A DNA stretch of 64,000 nucleotides from Naasia sp. SYSU D00057. GTDB taxonomy: Bacteria; Actinomycetota; Actinomycetes; Actinomycetales; Microbacteriaceae. Shown piece after piece: positions 35,265 through 44,028 of the stretch; position 1 is the stretch's first letter; every line of letters starts with the position of its first letter. The notes beneath the pieces were generated by a model that had not been told where the DNA came from, made no database searches, and saw only the letters and a list, made by a program, of their open reading frames with translations. Both the position numbers and the translations under genes were made by a program. The stretch covers positions 263,083 through 327,082 of the forward strand of contig NZ_JAFMSZ010000003.1 in NCBI RefSeq assembly GCF_017916505.1. Direction: 5' to 3'.

Positions 35265-35896
35265 TCGACCACCTCGACGGCGGTCGGGACCACGGACACG
35301 AGCGCCGGGTTCACGCGGAGGAACGCGCCGGTGACCTGGATCGTCTTGCCCTCGAGGGCGGCCACGTCGAGGTTCGCGAGGACCTCGGACTTCACGAGCT
35401 CGTTGAGCTCGGTCGCGACCTGCTGGTACTCCAGCTGGTTCTTGAACTCGTTGAACGAGACCGTGCCGCTCACGTCGCGCAGTGCGGTGCCGTTGAGCGC
35501 GGGCCCCACCTGCAGCAGGACCGTCGTGCCCTCCGGCACGCCCTGCACCGTCAGCGGGAGGGTCGGCGGGGTCGGTGCGCCGGCGACCGCGGTGAAGGTG
35601 ACCGGGAAGGCGTAGGCGCTGCTCGCGCCCGACGTGTTGCCGAACTCGGCCTCGTCGGCGCCGCCCGCGAGGTCCGTCAGCAGCGTGGTCAGGTCGACCG
35701 CGTTCTCCTCGATGTACGGCACGATGTCCGCCTCGAAGTGGTCCTGCGCGTAGGTGGCCGGGTCGAAGGTGTCGGCGGCGCCGGCCTGGGCCTGCTCGGT
35801 GGAGACGACCTTGGTGGAGAGGGCGGCGGCGACGGCCAGGATCACCAGCGCGACGACGGCGACCATCCAGGGCCGAACCGGGCTTCGACGGGGCAT
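35261..35896 (-). CDS. DUF2291 family exported protein of a sugar ABC operon
   Basis: Predicted 211-residue protein with one N-terminal membrane segment (WMVAVVALVILAVAAAL) and an extracytoplasmic domain. This family recurs at the head of Rbs-type sugar importer operons; its role is not established. AAGGAG precedes the ATG. It overlaps the ATPase start by four bases, and it is the first gene of this operon. It may assist the binding protein or act as an accessory sensor, but nothing in the sequence decides this. Confidence 0.85.
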   Translation of the reverse strand: MPRRSPVRPWMVAVVALVILAVAAALSTKVVSTEQAQAGAADTFDPATYAQDHFEADIVPYIEENAVDLTTLLTDLAGGADEAEFGNTSGASSAYAFPVTFTAVAGAPTPPTLPLTVQGVPEGTTVLLQVGPALNGTALRDVSGTVSFNEFKNQLEYQQVATELNELVKSEVLANLDVAALEGKTIQVTGAFLRVNPALVSVVPTAVEVVE

Positions 35897-35942
35897 TGCT
35901 GCTCCTTTGCAGTACAGCGGCGGTGGTCCCCGCGCGGTGCCC

Positions 35943-35979
35943 AGACTAGTGGCAGAAGGCCGGCACCGGTCAACCGGTT
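35943..35979 (-). promoter_or_regulatory. Promoter region with the shared ACCGGTCAACCGGTT operator
   Basis: CACCGGTCAACCGGTT (35964-35979) differs at one base from the palindrome in the nucleoside-hydrolase promoter at 5099-5114. On the minus strand it contains TTGACC as a possible -35 box; TAGTCT (35943-35948) is a possible -10 with a long 19-bp spacer. Upstream of the DUF2291/Rbs-type operon. Confidence 0.5.
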
Positions 35980-36042
35980 TGCCGAATTGAACGCGTGTCG
36001 TGACCGTTCCCAGGCGCGCGGAGCGCCGCTACCGGCCTCCCC

Positions 36043-36182
36043 CCGGTGATTGAGGAGCGCCCGCAGGGCGCGCCTCGAAATCAGCCGAGCTCTCCCTGAG
36101 AACTCAGTCGTTCCGTGGTTCGTCGCAGGGCACGTCACGAGATTTCGAGACGCCGGCCTGCGGCCGGCTCCTCAATCACCGG
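36043..36182. repeat. BIME-like palindromic intergenic element, copy 3
   Basis: This 140-bp copy begins CCGGTGATTGAGGAG and ends CTCCTCAATCACCGG. Its left stem is GCGCCC-GCA-GGGCGC and its right stem GCCGGCC-TGC-GGCCGGC, again different in sequence but fully paired. It lies between the Rbs-type operon promoter and the 3' end of rhaB, where it could also act as a terminator. Apart from this and the operator, the 306-nt gap 35897-36202 holds nothing I can recognise. Confidence 0.9.
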
Positions 36183-36202
36183 GGTGGTTCCGGTGCAGAA
36201 CC

Positions 36203-37642
36203 TCAGCCCGCGCGGCGCTGGGCGCGGGTGCGCGCGGCGTAGGCCCGCGGCGGGAAGGAGAACGCGACGATCGAGCGCAGCGCCTCCAGGTCGCCCGACA
36301 CGAGGCCGTGTGTGCGCGCCTGGATGAGCAGGTTGCCGATCGCGGTCGCCTCGACCGGGCCCGCCACGACCGGCACGCCCACGGCGTCCGCGGTCAGCTG
36401 GCAGAGGAGCGCGTTCTGGGCGCCGCCGCCGACGAGGTGAACGGTGCCGATCGTGCGACCGGTGAGTCGCTCGATGTCGCGGATGGTGTCCGCGTAGGCG
36501 TTCGCGAGGCTCTGCAGGATGCTGCGCACGAACTCCCCGCGGGTGGCGGGGGCGGCGACGCCCTGTTCGGCGAAGAGCGCCTCGATGCGCGCCGGCATGT
36601 CGCCCGGCGCGAGCAGCGACGGGGAGTTGGCGTCGAAGGTCGGCACGTCGACGGGCGCGTCCGCGGCGGCCGCGAGCAGGTGCTCGAGGTCCTCCTGCTC
36701 GCCTCCCTTCGCCCAGGTCCGCAGCGACTCGCTCAGGAGCCACAGCCCCATCACGTTCTTCAGGAAGCGGGTGCGGCCGTCGACGCCGCCCTCGTTCGTG
36801 AACGCCGCGGCGCGCGCCTCGGGGGTGGCGAGCGGTCTTGGCAGCTCGGTCCCCACCAGCGACCAGGTGCCGCAGGAGATGTAGACGGTGTCCTCGCCGG
36901 CGGAGGGCACGCCCACCACCGCGGAGGCGGTGTCGTGCGAGCCGACCGTGGTGAAGCGGAGCTCCCGCGCGATGCCGAACTCGGCCCGTGCCTCCGCGGA
37001 CACCGCGGCGAGGTCCGTGCCCGGCGGCACGATCTCCGGCAGCAGCGCATCCGGCAGCCCGAGAGTCCCGAGCAGCTCGCGGTCCCAGTCGGTGCTGCCC
37101 ACCGGCACGAGACCCGTGGTGGTCGCGTTGGTGAGCTCGGCCACCGCGCGTCCGGTGGCCCAGTAGCCGATGAGGTCCGGGATCAGCAGCAGCCGGTCGG
37201 CCAGGTCGAGCATGCCGTCCCGAGCCTCGGCGGCCAGCTGGAACACCGTGTTGAACGGCAGGTGCTGCAGCCCGTTCCGGCGGAACAGCTCGGCCGCGTC
37301 CACCCGTGCATGCACCGCGTCGACGCCCGCCGCCGTCCGATCGTCCCGGTAGTGGTACGGATTGCCGAGCATCCGGCCGCCGCGCAGCAGCGCGTAGTCG
37401 ACCGCCCACGAGTCGACGGCGGCGCCGAGCAGTCCCGGCTCCTCCCGCGACGCCGTCCCGAGCCCCGCCATGGCGGCCGAGTAGAGGGAGAGGACGTCCC
37501 AGTGCAGCCCGTCCGGCGTGCGGACCGGGGTGTTCGGGAAGCGGGCGACGTGCCGCAGGTGCAGCTCGTTGTGCCCGACCGTGCCGAGGATGACCCGCCC
37601 GCTCGTGGCGCCGAGGTCGATCGCGGCGACCGCCCGCGTCAT
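36203..37642 (-). CDS. rhaB: L-rhamnulokinase
   Basis: Predicted 479-residue FGGY-family kinase phosphorylating L-rhamnulose at C1. The N-terminal DLGATSGRVILG is the rhamnulokinase form of the phosphate-binding motif. FNTVFQL, GSHDTASAVV and VGGGAQN are further family landmarks. The start codon shares one base with the stop of the upstream aldolase/dehydrogenase gene, and the operon also holds rhaI, so the assignment to L-rhamnose rather than another ketose is well supported. It is the last gene of the operon. Confidence 0.93.
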   Translation of the reverse strand: MTRAVAAIDLGATSGRVILGTVGHNELHLRHVARFPNTPVRTPDGLHWDVLSLYSAAMAGLGTASREEPGLLGAAVDSWAVDYALLRGGRMLGNPYHYRDDRTAAGVDAVHARVDAAELFRRNGLQHLPFNTVFQLAAEARDGMLDLADRLLLIPDLIGYWATGRAVAELTNATTTGLVPVGSTDWDRELLGTLGLPDALLPEIVPPGTDLAAVSAEARAEFGIARELRFTTVGSHDTASAVVGVPSAGEDTVYISCGTWSLVGTELPRPLATPEARAAAFTNEGGVDGRTRFLKNVMGLWLLSESLRTWAKGGEQEDLEHLLAAAADAPVDVPTFDANSPSLLAPGDMPARIEALFAEQGVAAPATRGEFVRSILQSLANAYADTIRDIERLTGRTIGTVHLVGGGAQNALLCQLTADAVGVPVVAGPVEATAIGNLLIQARTHGLVSGDLEALRSIVAFSFPPRAYAARTRAQRRAG

Positions 37643-39678
37643 CAGCGGAGGAACGCCGCGGCCACGCCGGCGTCCACGGGGACGTGCAGGCCGGTGGTGT
37701 GGGTCAGGTCGGGACCGGTGAGCACGGCGACCGCGTTCGCGACCGTCTCCGGCAGCACCTCGCGCTTCAGGATCGTGCGCTGCGCGTAGAACTTGCCGAG
37801 CTCCTCCTCCGGGATGCCGTAGGTCTTCGCCCGGTTGGCGCCCCAGCCGCTCGCGAAGATGCCGGAGCCGCGGACGACGCCGTCGGGGTTGATGCCGTTG
37901 ACCTTGACGCCGTGCTCGCCGAGCTCGACCGCGAGCAGGCGCACCTGGTGGGCCTGGTCGGCCTTGGTGGCCGAGTACGCGATGTTGTTCGGCCCCGCGA
38001 AGACGGAGTTCTTCGAGGAGATGTAGATGACGTCGCCGCCGAGCTGCTGGTCGATGAGGACCCGGGCGGCGGCCTTCGAGACGAGGAACGAGCCCTTCGC
38101 CATGACGTCGTGCTGCAGGTCCCAGTCGGCGGCCGTCGTCTCGAGCAGCGGCTTCGAGAGCGACAGGCCCGCGTTGTTGACGACCAGGTCGAGGCCGCCG
38201 AAAGCGAGCACGGTCGCGTCGATCGCGGCCTGCACCTGCGCCTCGTCGGTGACGTTCGCCCGCACGCCGATCGCCACGTCGCTGCTGCCGAGCTCCGCGG
38301 CGGCGGCCTGCGCCTTCTCCAGGTCGAGGTCCGCGATGACGACGCACGCGCCCTCAGCGGCGAGGCGCGTGGCGATCGCCTTGCCGATGCCGGACGCCGC
38401 GCCGGTGACGAGCGCGACGCGGGTCGCGTGCGACTTCGGCTTCGGCATCCGCTGGAGCTTCGCCTCCTCGAGCGCCCAGTACTCGATCCGGAACTTCTCC
38501 TCGTCGGAGATGGGGGAGTACGTCGAGAGCGCCTCGGCGCCGCGCATCACGTTGATGGCGTTGATGTAGAACTCGCCGGCGACGCGGGCGGTCTGCTTGT
38601 TCGCGCCGTAGCTGAACATGCCGACGCCGGGCACGAGCACGATGAGGGGGTCCGCCCCGCGCATGGCAGGAGAGTCGGCGGTCGCGTGCTTCTCGTAGTA
38701 CGCCTGGTAGTCGGCCCGGTACTCCTCGTGCAGCTCCTTGAGCCGCGCGATCGAGTCCTCGACCGACGCGCTCGCCGGCAGGTCGAGCAGCATCGGCTTG
38801 ACCTTGGTGCGGAGGAAGTGGTCGGGGCAGCTGGTGCCGAGCGCCGCCAGGCGGGGGTGCTCCGCGGAGGCGAGGAAGTCGAGGACGACGTCCGAGTCGG
38901 TGAAGTGGCCGACCATCGGGCGGTCCATCGAGGCGAGGCCGCGGAGCGTCGGCGCGAGGGCGGCCGCCTTCGCGCGCCGCTCCTCCTCGGGCAGCGCCTC
39001 GAAGCCGGGGAGGACGTCGCCGAACGGGTCCTTGCGGCCGTTCTCGGCGATGTACTTCTCGGCTGTTGCGATGATCCAGAGCGAGTTGGCCTCCGCCTCG
39101 TCGCTCGTGTCGCCCCAGGCGGTGATGCCGTGGCCGCCGAGGATGGTGCCGATCGCCTCGGGGTTCTCCTCCTTGATGGCGGCGATGTCGAGGCCCAGCT
39201 GGAAGCCGGGACGGCGCCACGGCACCCACACCACCTTGCCGCCGAAGATCTCCTTTGTCAGCGCCTCGCCGTCCGCGGCGGTCGCGATGGCGATGCCGGA
39301 GTCGGGGTGCAGATGGTCGACGTGCGCGGCGTCCACGAGACCGTGCATGGCGGTGTCGATCGACGGCGCGGCTCCGCCCTTGCCGTGCAGCGTGTAGTCG
39401 AACGCGGCGACCATCTCGTCCTCGCGCTCGATGCCGGGGTAGACGCCCTTCAGCGCGCGGAGGCGGTCGATGCGGAGGACCGCGAGGCCCGACTCCTTCA
39501 GGGTGCCGAGGTCGCCCCCGGAGCCCTTGACCCACATCAGCTCGACGTCCTCGCCGGTGACCGGGTCTGTCTCCCTGCCCTTCGCGGACGTGTTGCCGCC
39601 CGCGTAGTTCGTGTTCTTCGGGTTGGCGCCGAGCCGGTTGGAACGGGCCAGCAGGGCCGCGACGGTCGGATTGGTCAT
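37642..39678 (-). CDS. rhaEW: Fused L-rhamnulose-1-phosphate aldolase / lactaldehyde dehydrogenase
   Basis: Predicted 678-residue bifunctional enzyme. Residues about 1-400 are a class II aldolase domain (NYAGGNTSAK, VDHLHPDSG as zinc ligands) that splits L-rhamnulose-1-phosphate into dihydroxyacetone phosphate and L-lactaldehyde. Residues about 422-678 are a short-chain dehydrogenase (VTGAASGIGKA nucleotide site, catalytic YSATK) that oxidises the lactaldehyde. This is the RhaEW (YuxG-type) architecture known from other bacteria using rhamnose. It overlaps the upstream hydrolase gene by four bases and rhaB by one. Confidence 0.92.
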   Translation of the reverse strand: MTNPTVAALLARSNRLGANPKNTNYAGGNTSAKGRETDPVTGEDVELMWVKGSGGDLGTLKESGLAVLRIDRLRALKGVYPGIEREDEMVAAFDYTLHGKGGAAPSIDTAMHGLVDAAHVDHLHPDSGIAIATAADGEALTKEIFGGKVVWVPWRRPGFQLGLDIAAIKEENPEAIGTILGGHGITAWGDTSDEAEANSLWIIATAEKYIAENGRKDPFGDVLPGFEALPEEERRAKAAALAPTLRGLASMDRPMVGHFTDSDVVLDFLASAEHPRLAALGTSCPDHFLRTKVKPMLLDLPASASVEDSIARLKELHEEYRADYQAYYEKHATADSPAMRGADPLIVLVPGVGMFSYGANKQTARVAGEFYINAINVMRGAEALSTYSPISDEEKFRIEYWALEEAKLQRMPKPKSHATRVALVTGAASGIGKAIATRLAAEGACVVIADLDLEKAQAAAAELGSSDVAIGVRANVTDEAQVQAAIDATVLAFGGLDLVVNNAGLSLSKPLLETTAADWDLQHDVMAKGSFLVSKAAARVLIDQQLGGDVIYISSKNSVFAGPNNIAYSATKADQAHQVRLLAVELGEHGVKVNGINPDGVVRGSGIFASGWGANRAKTYGIPEEELGKFYAQRTILKREVLPETVANAVAVLTGPDLTHTTGLHVPVDAGVAAAFLR

Positions 39679-40595
39679 GATGCAGCTGCTCCTGAGGATC
39701 GGGAGGTCTCATGGGCGACGCCCACGAGCGGGTTCGGGATGAGCCAGGCGACGAGGCGCTCGATGCTGCGCACGGCGCCGAGGGTGCCCGGCTCGTTGAG
39801 GTGGCCGTGGCGTGTGTCGTCCTCGCGGATGAGGAGCAGGTCGACGCCCGCAGCGGCGAGCTCCGATGCGAACAGCTCACCGGAGGACCGGAGGCTGTCG
39901 GCGTCGGAGTTGAGGATGAAGACCGGCGGGAGCCTGTGCAGGTCCTGCGTCCCGGCGAAGGCGTAGGGCGAGGCGAGCACGGCCGGGTCGCCGACGTAGT
40001 TGACGTTGATCGCGAGCACGGCCTCCGGCGGGAAGTCGGGGGAGGGGAGGGCGGCGATCTTCTCGGCGAGCTCCGGTCGGTGCGGCGGCAGCTCCGCGTG
40101 CACGAGCGGGTACGCGAGCACGAGGGAGCGCGGCTGCGCGCGGCCCTCGTCGCGGAGGCGGAGTGCCGCGCCGGCGGAGAGATTCGCTCCCGCGCTCGCG
40201 CCGCCGAGCGACCACGATCCCTCCGGCACGCCGAACTCACCGGAGCGCGCCGCCCACTCGAACGCGAAGGAGACCTCCTCCGATGCGACCGGGAAGAGGA
40301 CGCCGTCCTTCGGCTCGACGCCGGCGTCGGCGGGGAAGCCGCTGGTGCCCGCCAGCTGGTAGTCGACGGAGACGACGGGGATGCCGCTCGCCGCGATCCG
40401 GCGCGCGACCCAGTCGGCCTCCGGCATGTCGAGGTCGCCGAACGCGAACGCACCGCCGTGCACCCAGACGAAGCCCGCGAGCGGCGGGTTGTCGGCCTGC
40501 ACGTAGGTGCGAACGCGCAGAGGCCCGTGCGGTCCGTCGAGCTCGCGGTCGACGACCTCGAGCGCTCCGACCTCGTCGGTCGTCAAGCTCCCCAT
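39675..40595 (-). CDS. Alpha/beta hydrolase (hormone-sensitive lipase-like) in the rhamnose operon
   Basis: Predicted 306-residue esterase-type hydrolase. WVHGGAFAFGD is the oxyanion motif, GGASAGANLS the nucleophile elbow with catalytic Ser; an Asp near LNSDAD and a His in DDTRHGHLNE complete the triad. No signal peptide. The ATG at 40595 overlaps the rhaI end by 13 bases; a TTG at 40586 is an alternative. It is embedded between rhaI and the aldolase gene with tight overlaps, so it belongs to rhamnose use. Removal of acetyl groups from acetylated rhamnosyl substrates is a reasonable guess. Confidence 0.85.
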   Translation of the reverse strand: MGSLTTDEVGALEVVDRELDGPHGPLRVRTYVQADNPPLAGFVWVHGGAFAFGDLDMPEADWVARRIAASGIPVVSVDYQLAGTSGFPADAGVEPKDGVLFPVASEEVSFAFEWAARSGEFGVPEGSWSLGGASAGANLSAGAALRLRDEGRAQPRSLVLAYPLVHAELPPHRPELAEKIAALPSPDFPPEAVLAINVNYVGDPAVLASPYAFAGTQDLHRLPPVFILNSDADSLRSSGELFASELAAAGVDLLLIREDDTRHGHLNEPGTLGAVRSIERLVAWLIPNPLVGVAHETSRSSGAAAS

Positions 40596-41749
40596 CCCGC
40601 CTGGTCGCCGCCGACGCGGTCGGCCTCGATCTTCTCCTGGTAGCCGCTCTCGGCGTACGCCTTCATCGGATCGGCGGGCAGACCGCGCGACTCGCGCCAC
40701 TCGGCCAGCGCCGGCCGGACATCGGTGTAGAACGCGTCCATGAGCACCTGGTGCGCGCCGAGCACGTTCCCGGCGCGCTGCTCGGCTTCGAGGGCCTCGC
40801 GGTCGAGGAGCAGTGCGCGGGCGGTCATCTCCTGCACGTTGAGCACGCTGCGGATCTGGCCGGGGATCTTCTTCTCGATGTTGTGGCACTGATCGAGCAT
40901 GAACGCGACGCCGCTGTCCTTGCCGTAGCCGCCGCCCCGGATGACCTCGACGAGGATGCGGAACAGCTGGAACGGGTCGGCCGCGCCGACGATCAGGTCG
41001 TCGTCCGCGTAGAAGCGCGAGTTGAAGTCGAACGAGCCGAGCTTCCCGAGGCGCAGGAGCTGCATGACGATGAACTCGATGTTCGTGCCGGGTGCGTGGT
41101 GGCCTGTGTCGAGGCAGACGAACGCCTTCTCGCCGAGGGCCGTCACCTGGGCGTAGGAGGTGCCCCAGTCCGGAACGTCGGTGTGGTAGAACGACGGCTC
41201 GAAGAACTTGTACTCGAGAACGAGGCGGTGACCGTCCTCGATGCGCTCGTAGATCTGCCGCAGGGAGTCGGCGAGGCGGTCCTGGCGGCCCCGCATGTCG
41301 TCCTGCCCGGGGTAGTTGGTGCCGTCCGCGAGCCAGATCTTGAGGTCCTGCGACCCGGTCTGGTTCATGATGTCGATGCACTCGAAGTGGTGGTCGATCG
41401 CCTTCTGGCGCACGGCGTCGTCGGAGTGCGCGAGGCTGCCCAGCATGTACGCCTCGTCCTGGAAGGTGTTCGAGTTGATGGTGCCGAGCCCGACCCCGAG
41501 GTCCTCGGCGTGCGACCGGAGGCCCGCGTAGTCGTCGACCTTGTCCCACGGGATGTGCAGCGCGACCGTCGGAGCGAGCGCCGTGAGCTCGTTGACCTTC
41601 GCCGCGTCCGCGATCTTCTCGAACGGGTCGCGGGGGACGCCGGCCTGGCCGAAGACGCGGAAGCGGGTGCCGGAGTTGCCGAACGCCCAGGACGGGAGCT
41701 CGATCGCCTGATCGGCGAGCTGGGCGGTGATGGCGGAGAAGTCGGTCAT
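40583..41749 (-). CDS. rhaI: L-rhamnose isomerase
   Basis: Predicted 388-residue metal-dependent isomerase converting L-rhamnose to L-rhamnulose. Length and sequence (LEYKFFEPSFYHTDVPDWG, CLDTGHHAPGTNIE, FDFNSRFYADDD) match the RhaI class found in Pseudomonas and many actinobacteria rather than E. coli RhaA. The Glu, Asp and His residues in those segments form the metal sites of the family. AAAGGA precedes the ATG. First gene of the catabolic operon, directly behind a promoter with a perfect LacI-type operator. Confidence 0.93.
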   Translation of the reverse strand: MTDFSAITAQLADQAIELPSWAFGNSGTRFRVFGQAGVPRDPFEKIADAAKVNELTALAPTVALHIPWDKVDDYAGLRSHAEDLGVGLGTINSNTFQDEAYMLGSLAHSDDAVRQKAIDHHFECIDIMNQTGSQDLKIWLADGTNYPGQDDMRGRQDRLADSLRQIYERIEDGHRLVLEYKFFEPSFYHTDVPDWGTSYAQVTALGEKAFVCLDTGHHAPGTNIEFIVMQLLRLGKLGSFDFNSRFYADDDLIVGAADPFQLFRILVEVIRGGGYGKDSGVAFMLDQCHNIEKKIPGQIRSVLNVQEMTARALLLDREALEAEQRAGNVLGAHQVLMDAFYTDVRPALAEWRESRGLPADPMKAYAESGYQEKIEADRVGGDQAGWGA

Positions 41750-41779
41750 GGCCGTCCTTTACGGGGCTTCGTTGCCGAA

Positions 41780-41820
41780 TGAATCGATTCATTGTGCGGG
41801 CGGGGATCCGGTGCTGTCAA
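41780..41820 (-). promoter_or_regulatory. Rhamnose operon promoter with operator A
   Basis: On the minus strand TTGACA (41815-41820), an 18-bp spacer and CACAAT (41791-41796) form a promoter. The perfect palindrome TGAATCGATTCA (41780-41791, extending to AATGAATCGATTCATT at 41778-41793) overlaps its -10 box. Close relatives of this operator occur at 55006-55017 and 56330-56341. Confidence 0.75.
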
Positions 41821-41828
41821 CTCCGGAA

Positions 41829-42836
41829 TCAGCGGGCCGCGGAGGAGGCCCGGGCGATGAGCTCGGGCTGGAAGACGACCTCCTGGGGCGGACGCCCGGG
41901 GTCCTCCGCCTCCTCGAGCAGGATCTGCACGGCGGTCTCGCCGATCAGCCGGCTCGGCTGGCGGATGGAGGTCAGCGGCACCACGGCGGTGCTCGCGAAG
42001 TCGATGTCGTCGTAGCCGACGAGCGCGACATCCTCGGGCACGCGCAGCGACCGCTGCATGACGAGGGCCTGCAGCAGGCCGACCGCCACCAGGTCGTTGG
42101 CGGCGAAGATCGCGTCGGGTCGCTCGCCGGCCGGGCGCGCCGCCAGGTGCTCCCCGGCGCGGCGCCCCTCGAGGACGCTCAGTGACGAGACCTCCACGAC
42201 CTCGAGCGCGGCGCCGCCGGCCGCGGCCGCGAGGCGCGCCCCCTCGAGGCGGTCCGTGACCTGCCGGATGGTGAGCGGGCCGCCGACGTAGGCGATGCGA
42301 CGCCGTCCCGCCTGAACGAGGTGCTCGACGGCGAGACGGCCGCCCGCGATGTCGTCCACCGCGACGGAGCTGACCGACGCGTCCTCGCTCCTCCGGTCCA
42401 CGAGCACGGCGGGCGTGCCGCGGCTGCGGAGGCGGCGCAGGCGCTCCTCGACGTCGCCGTTCGGCGAGATCAGCACGCCGTGGATCCGCTGCTTCTCGAA
42501 CAGGTCGAGGTAGTCGTCCTCCCGCGCGTCGTTCTCGTCGCTGTTGCCGAGGACGACGGTGAAGCCGTGGCCCGCGGCCTCCTCCTGGGCGCCGCGGGCG
42601 ACCTCGGCGAAGAAGGGGTTGCTGACGTCGAGCACCACGAGCCCGATGGTGCTGCTCCGGCCCGCCCGCAGCTGTCGTGCCGCGTCGTTGCGCACGTAGC
42701 CGAGCTCGTCGATGGCCCGCTGCACGCGGTCGACGGCGTCGGGCGAGACCCGGTCGGGGCGGTTGAGGACGTTGGAGACGGTTCCGACGGAGACGCCGGC
42801 CCTCAGGGCGACGTCGCGCACGCTCGCAGTCGGCAC
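41829..42836 (-). CDS. LacI family regulator A (rhamnose operon)
   Basis: Predicted 335-residue LacI-type repressor. The DNA-binding region is VALRAGVSVGTVSNVLN with hinge helix nearby; a sugar-binding core follows (NPFFAEVARGAQEEA, GYDDIDFAS). The GTG start is set by AAGGAGGG 3 nt upstream. It ends 9 nt before the -35 box of the rha operon promoter, so it is the natural regulator of rhaI-rhaB and operator A. Likely inducer L-rhamnose, L-rhamnulose or a phosphorylated form, by analogy with other LacI-type regulators. Confidence 0.92.
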   Translation of the reverse strand: MPTASVRDVALRAGVSVGTVSNVLNRPDRVSPDAVDRVQRAIDELGYVRNDAARQLRAGRSSTIGLVVLDVSNPFFAEVARGAQEEAAGHGFTVVLGNSDENDAREDDYLDLFEKQRIHGVLISPNGDVEERLRRLRSRGTPAVLVDRRSEDASVSSVAVDDIAGGRLAVEHLVQAGRRRIAYVGGPLTIRQVTDRLEGARLAAAAGGAALEVVEVSSLSVLEGRRAGEHLAARPAGERPDAIFAANDLVAVGLLQALVMQRSLRVPEDVALVGYDDIDFASTAVVPLTSIRQPSRLIGETAVQILLEEAEDPGRPPQEVVFQPELIARASSAAR

Positions 42837-42880
42837 TCGCCCTCCTTCCCGGGATGCTCATGATGGCATGCGGCGACATA

Positions 42881-42910
42881 GTGACACGTGCAAGTGGTTT
42901 CTGGCACACT
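42881..42910 (+). promoter_or_regulatory. Promoter with operator B for the GH43-like gene
   Basis: TGACACGTGCAAGT (42882-42895) is identical to 45074-45087 upstream of the MalE-type gene. GTGACA (42881-42886), 18 bp and CACACT (42905-42910) could be the promoter. That -10 lies 6 nt before the ATG at 42917, so the transcript would be leaderless, consistent with the lack of a ribosome site. Confidence 0.5.
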
Positions 42911-42916
42911 GCCGCC

Positions 42917-43993
42917 ATGACACTTCAGCAGGGCGACGTCGCCCCTCCCGGTACCCGCACCTCCATCCGTCCCGGGAAGGTGTGGCTCGACACCGCCGGT
43001 AACCGGATCCAGGCCCACGGCGGCTCGGTGATCGCCGTCGACGGGGTCTTCTACTGGTACGGCGAGAACAAGGAGTTCACGACCCCGGGCAGCGGCGTCT
43101 GGCACTGGGGCGTGCGCTGCTACTCGTCCACCGACCTCTACAACTGGGAGGACCGCGGGCTCATCATCCCGCCGGACGAGGACGACGAGAGCTCGCCCCT
43201 GCACCCGAAGCAGTACCTGGACCGCCCGCACATCATCTACAACGAGCGGACCCGGCAGTTCGTGTGCTGGATCAAGGTGATGACGCCGGGCGAGATCAGC
43301 CAGCGCTCCACCGTGCTCGTCGCCGACTCGATCCTCGGGCCGTACCGCATCGTGCGCGAGTGGATCCGCCCGCTCGGCATGAACGCCGGCGACTTCGACC
43401 TCGTCGTCGACCCGAGCGACGGCAAGGGCTACTACGTCTTCGAACGCGTGCACTCCGAGCTCATCGTGGCCGACCTCACCGACGACTACACGGACGTGAC
43501 GGGCTACTACTCGACGCACTTCCCGCAGCCCCAGCCGCCGTACGTGCGTGAGGCGCCCGCCTACTTCCGCCGCGGGGACCTGCACTACCTGGTGACGTCG
43601 GGGACCACGGGGTACTACCCGAACCAGTCGGAGGTCGCCGTCTCGCGCATGTACCACGGCCCGTACAGCGTGCTCGGCGACCCGCACCCCACCGACACCG
43701 CCAGGACGTCGTTCCGGACGCAGATCTCCTCGGTCTTCAAGCACCCGGGGAAGAGCGACCTTTACATCGCGCTCGGTGACCGCTGGCTGCCGCGCTACAC
43801 CGCGGACGGACGTCAGGCGCGGGAGGCGTTCGAGGCCTACTTCGCTCCGGGCCACGACCTGCGCGTGCCGATGGAGGAGTTCGCCGAGGTGAACACCTCG
43901 ATCGCCGACTACGTCTGGCTGCCGATCCGCTTCGACGGCGACATGGCCGTCATCGACTGGCGCGACGAGTGGAGGGTCGAGGACTTCGACTGA
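42917..43993 (+). CDS. GH43-like beta-propeller glycosidase
   Basis: Predicted 358-residue enzyme of the GH43-like five-bladed propeller superfamily. Blade features include GGSVIAVDGVFYWYGENKE, DRPHIIYNERTRQFVCWIK and NAGDFDLVVDPSDGKGYYVFER; the acidic residues in them are plausible catalytic positions. No signal peptide. No ribosome site precedes the ATG at 42917, and a promoter -10 lies 6 nt upstream, so it may be leaderless. The divergent LacI regulator B lies downstream, converging. Which sugar it cleaves is unclear; similar proteins occur beside exo-acting galactosidases and xylosidases. Confidence 0.75.
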   Translation: MTLQQGDVAPPGTRTSIRPGKVWLDTAGNRIQAHGGSVIAVDGVFYWYGENKEFTTPGSGVWHWGVRCYSSTDLYNWEDRGLIIPPDEDDESSPLHPKQYLDRPHIIYNERTRQFVCWIKVMTPGEISQRSTVLVADSILGPYRIVREWIRPLGMNAGDFDLVVDPSDGKGYYVFERVHSELIVADLTDDYTDVTGYYSTHFPQPQPPYVREAPAYFRRGDLHYLVTSGTTGYYPNQSEVAVSRMYHGPYSVLGDPHPTDTARTSFRTQISSVFKHPGKSDLYIALGDRWLPRYTADGRQAREAFEAYFAPGHDLRVPMEEFAEVNTSIADYVWLPIRFDGDMAVIDWRDEWRVEDFD

Positions 43994-44000
43994 CCGACTG

Positions 44001-44028
44001 ACGCTCCCCGGCTCCTGCCGGGGAGCGT
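44001..44028. terminator. Strong bidirectional terminator
   Basis: A perfect 12-bp stem ACGCTCCCCGGC with loop TCCT lies between the converging GH43-like and LacI genes. Its last base is the first base of the LacI gene's stop codon. Confidence 0.85.

Noticed and set aside
36203-38347. Single 714-codon frame spanning rhaB and upstream sequence
   Set aside because: Only the part from 37642 matches rhamnulokinase; upstream of that it is out of frame with the aldolase/dehydrogenase gene that clearly occupies the region.
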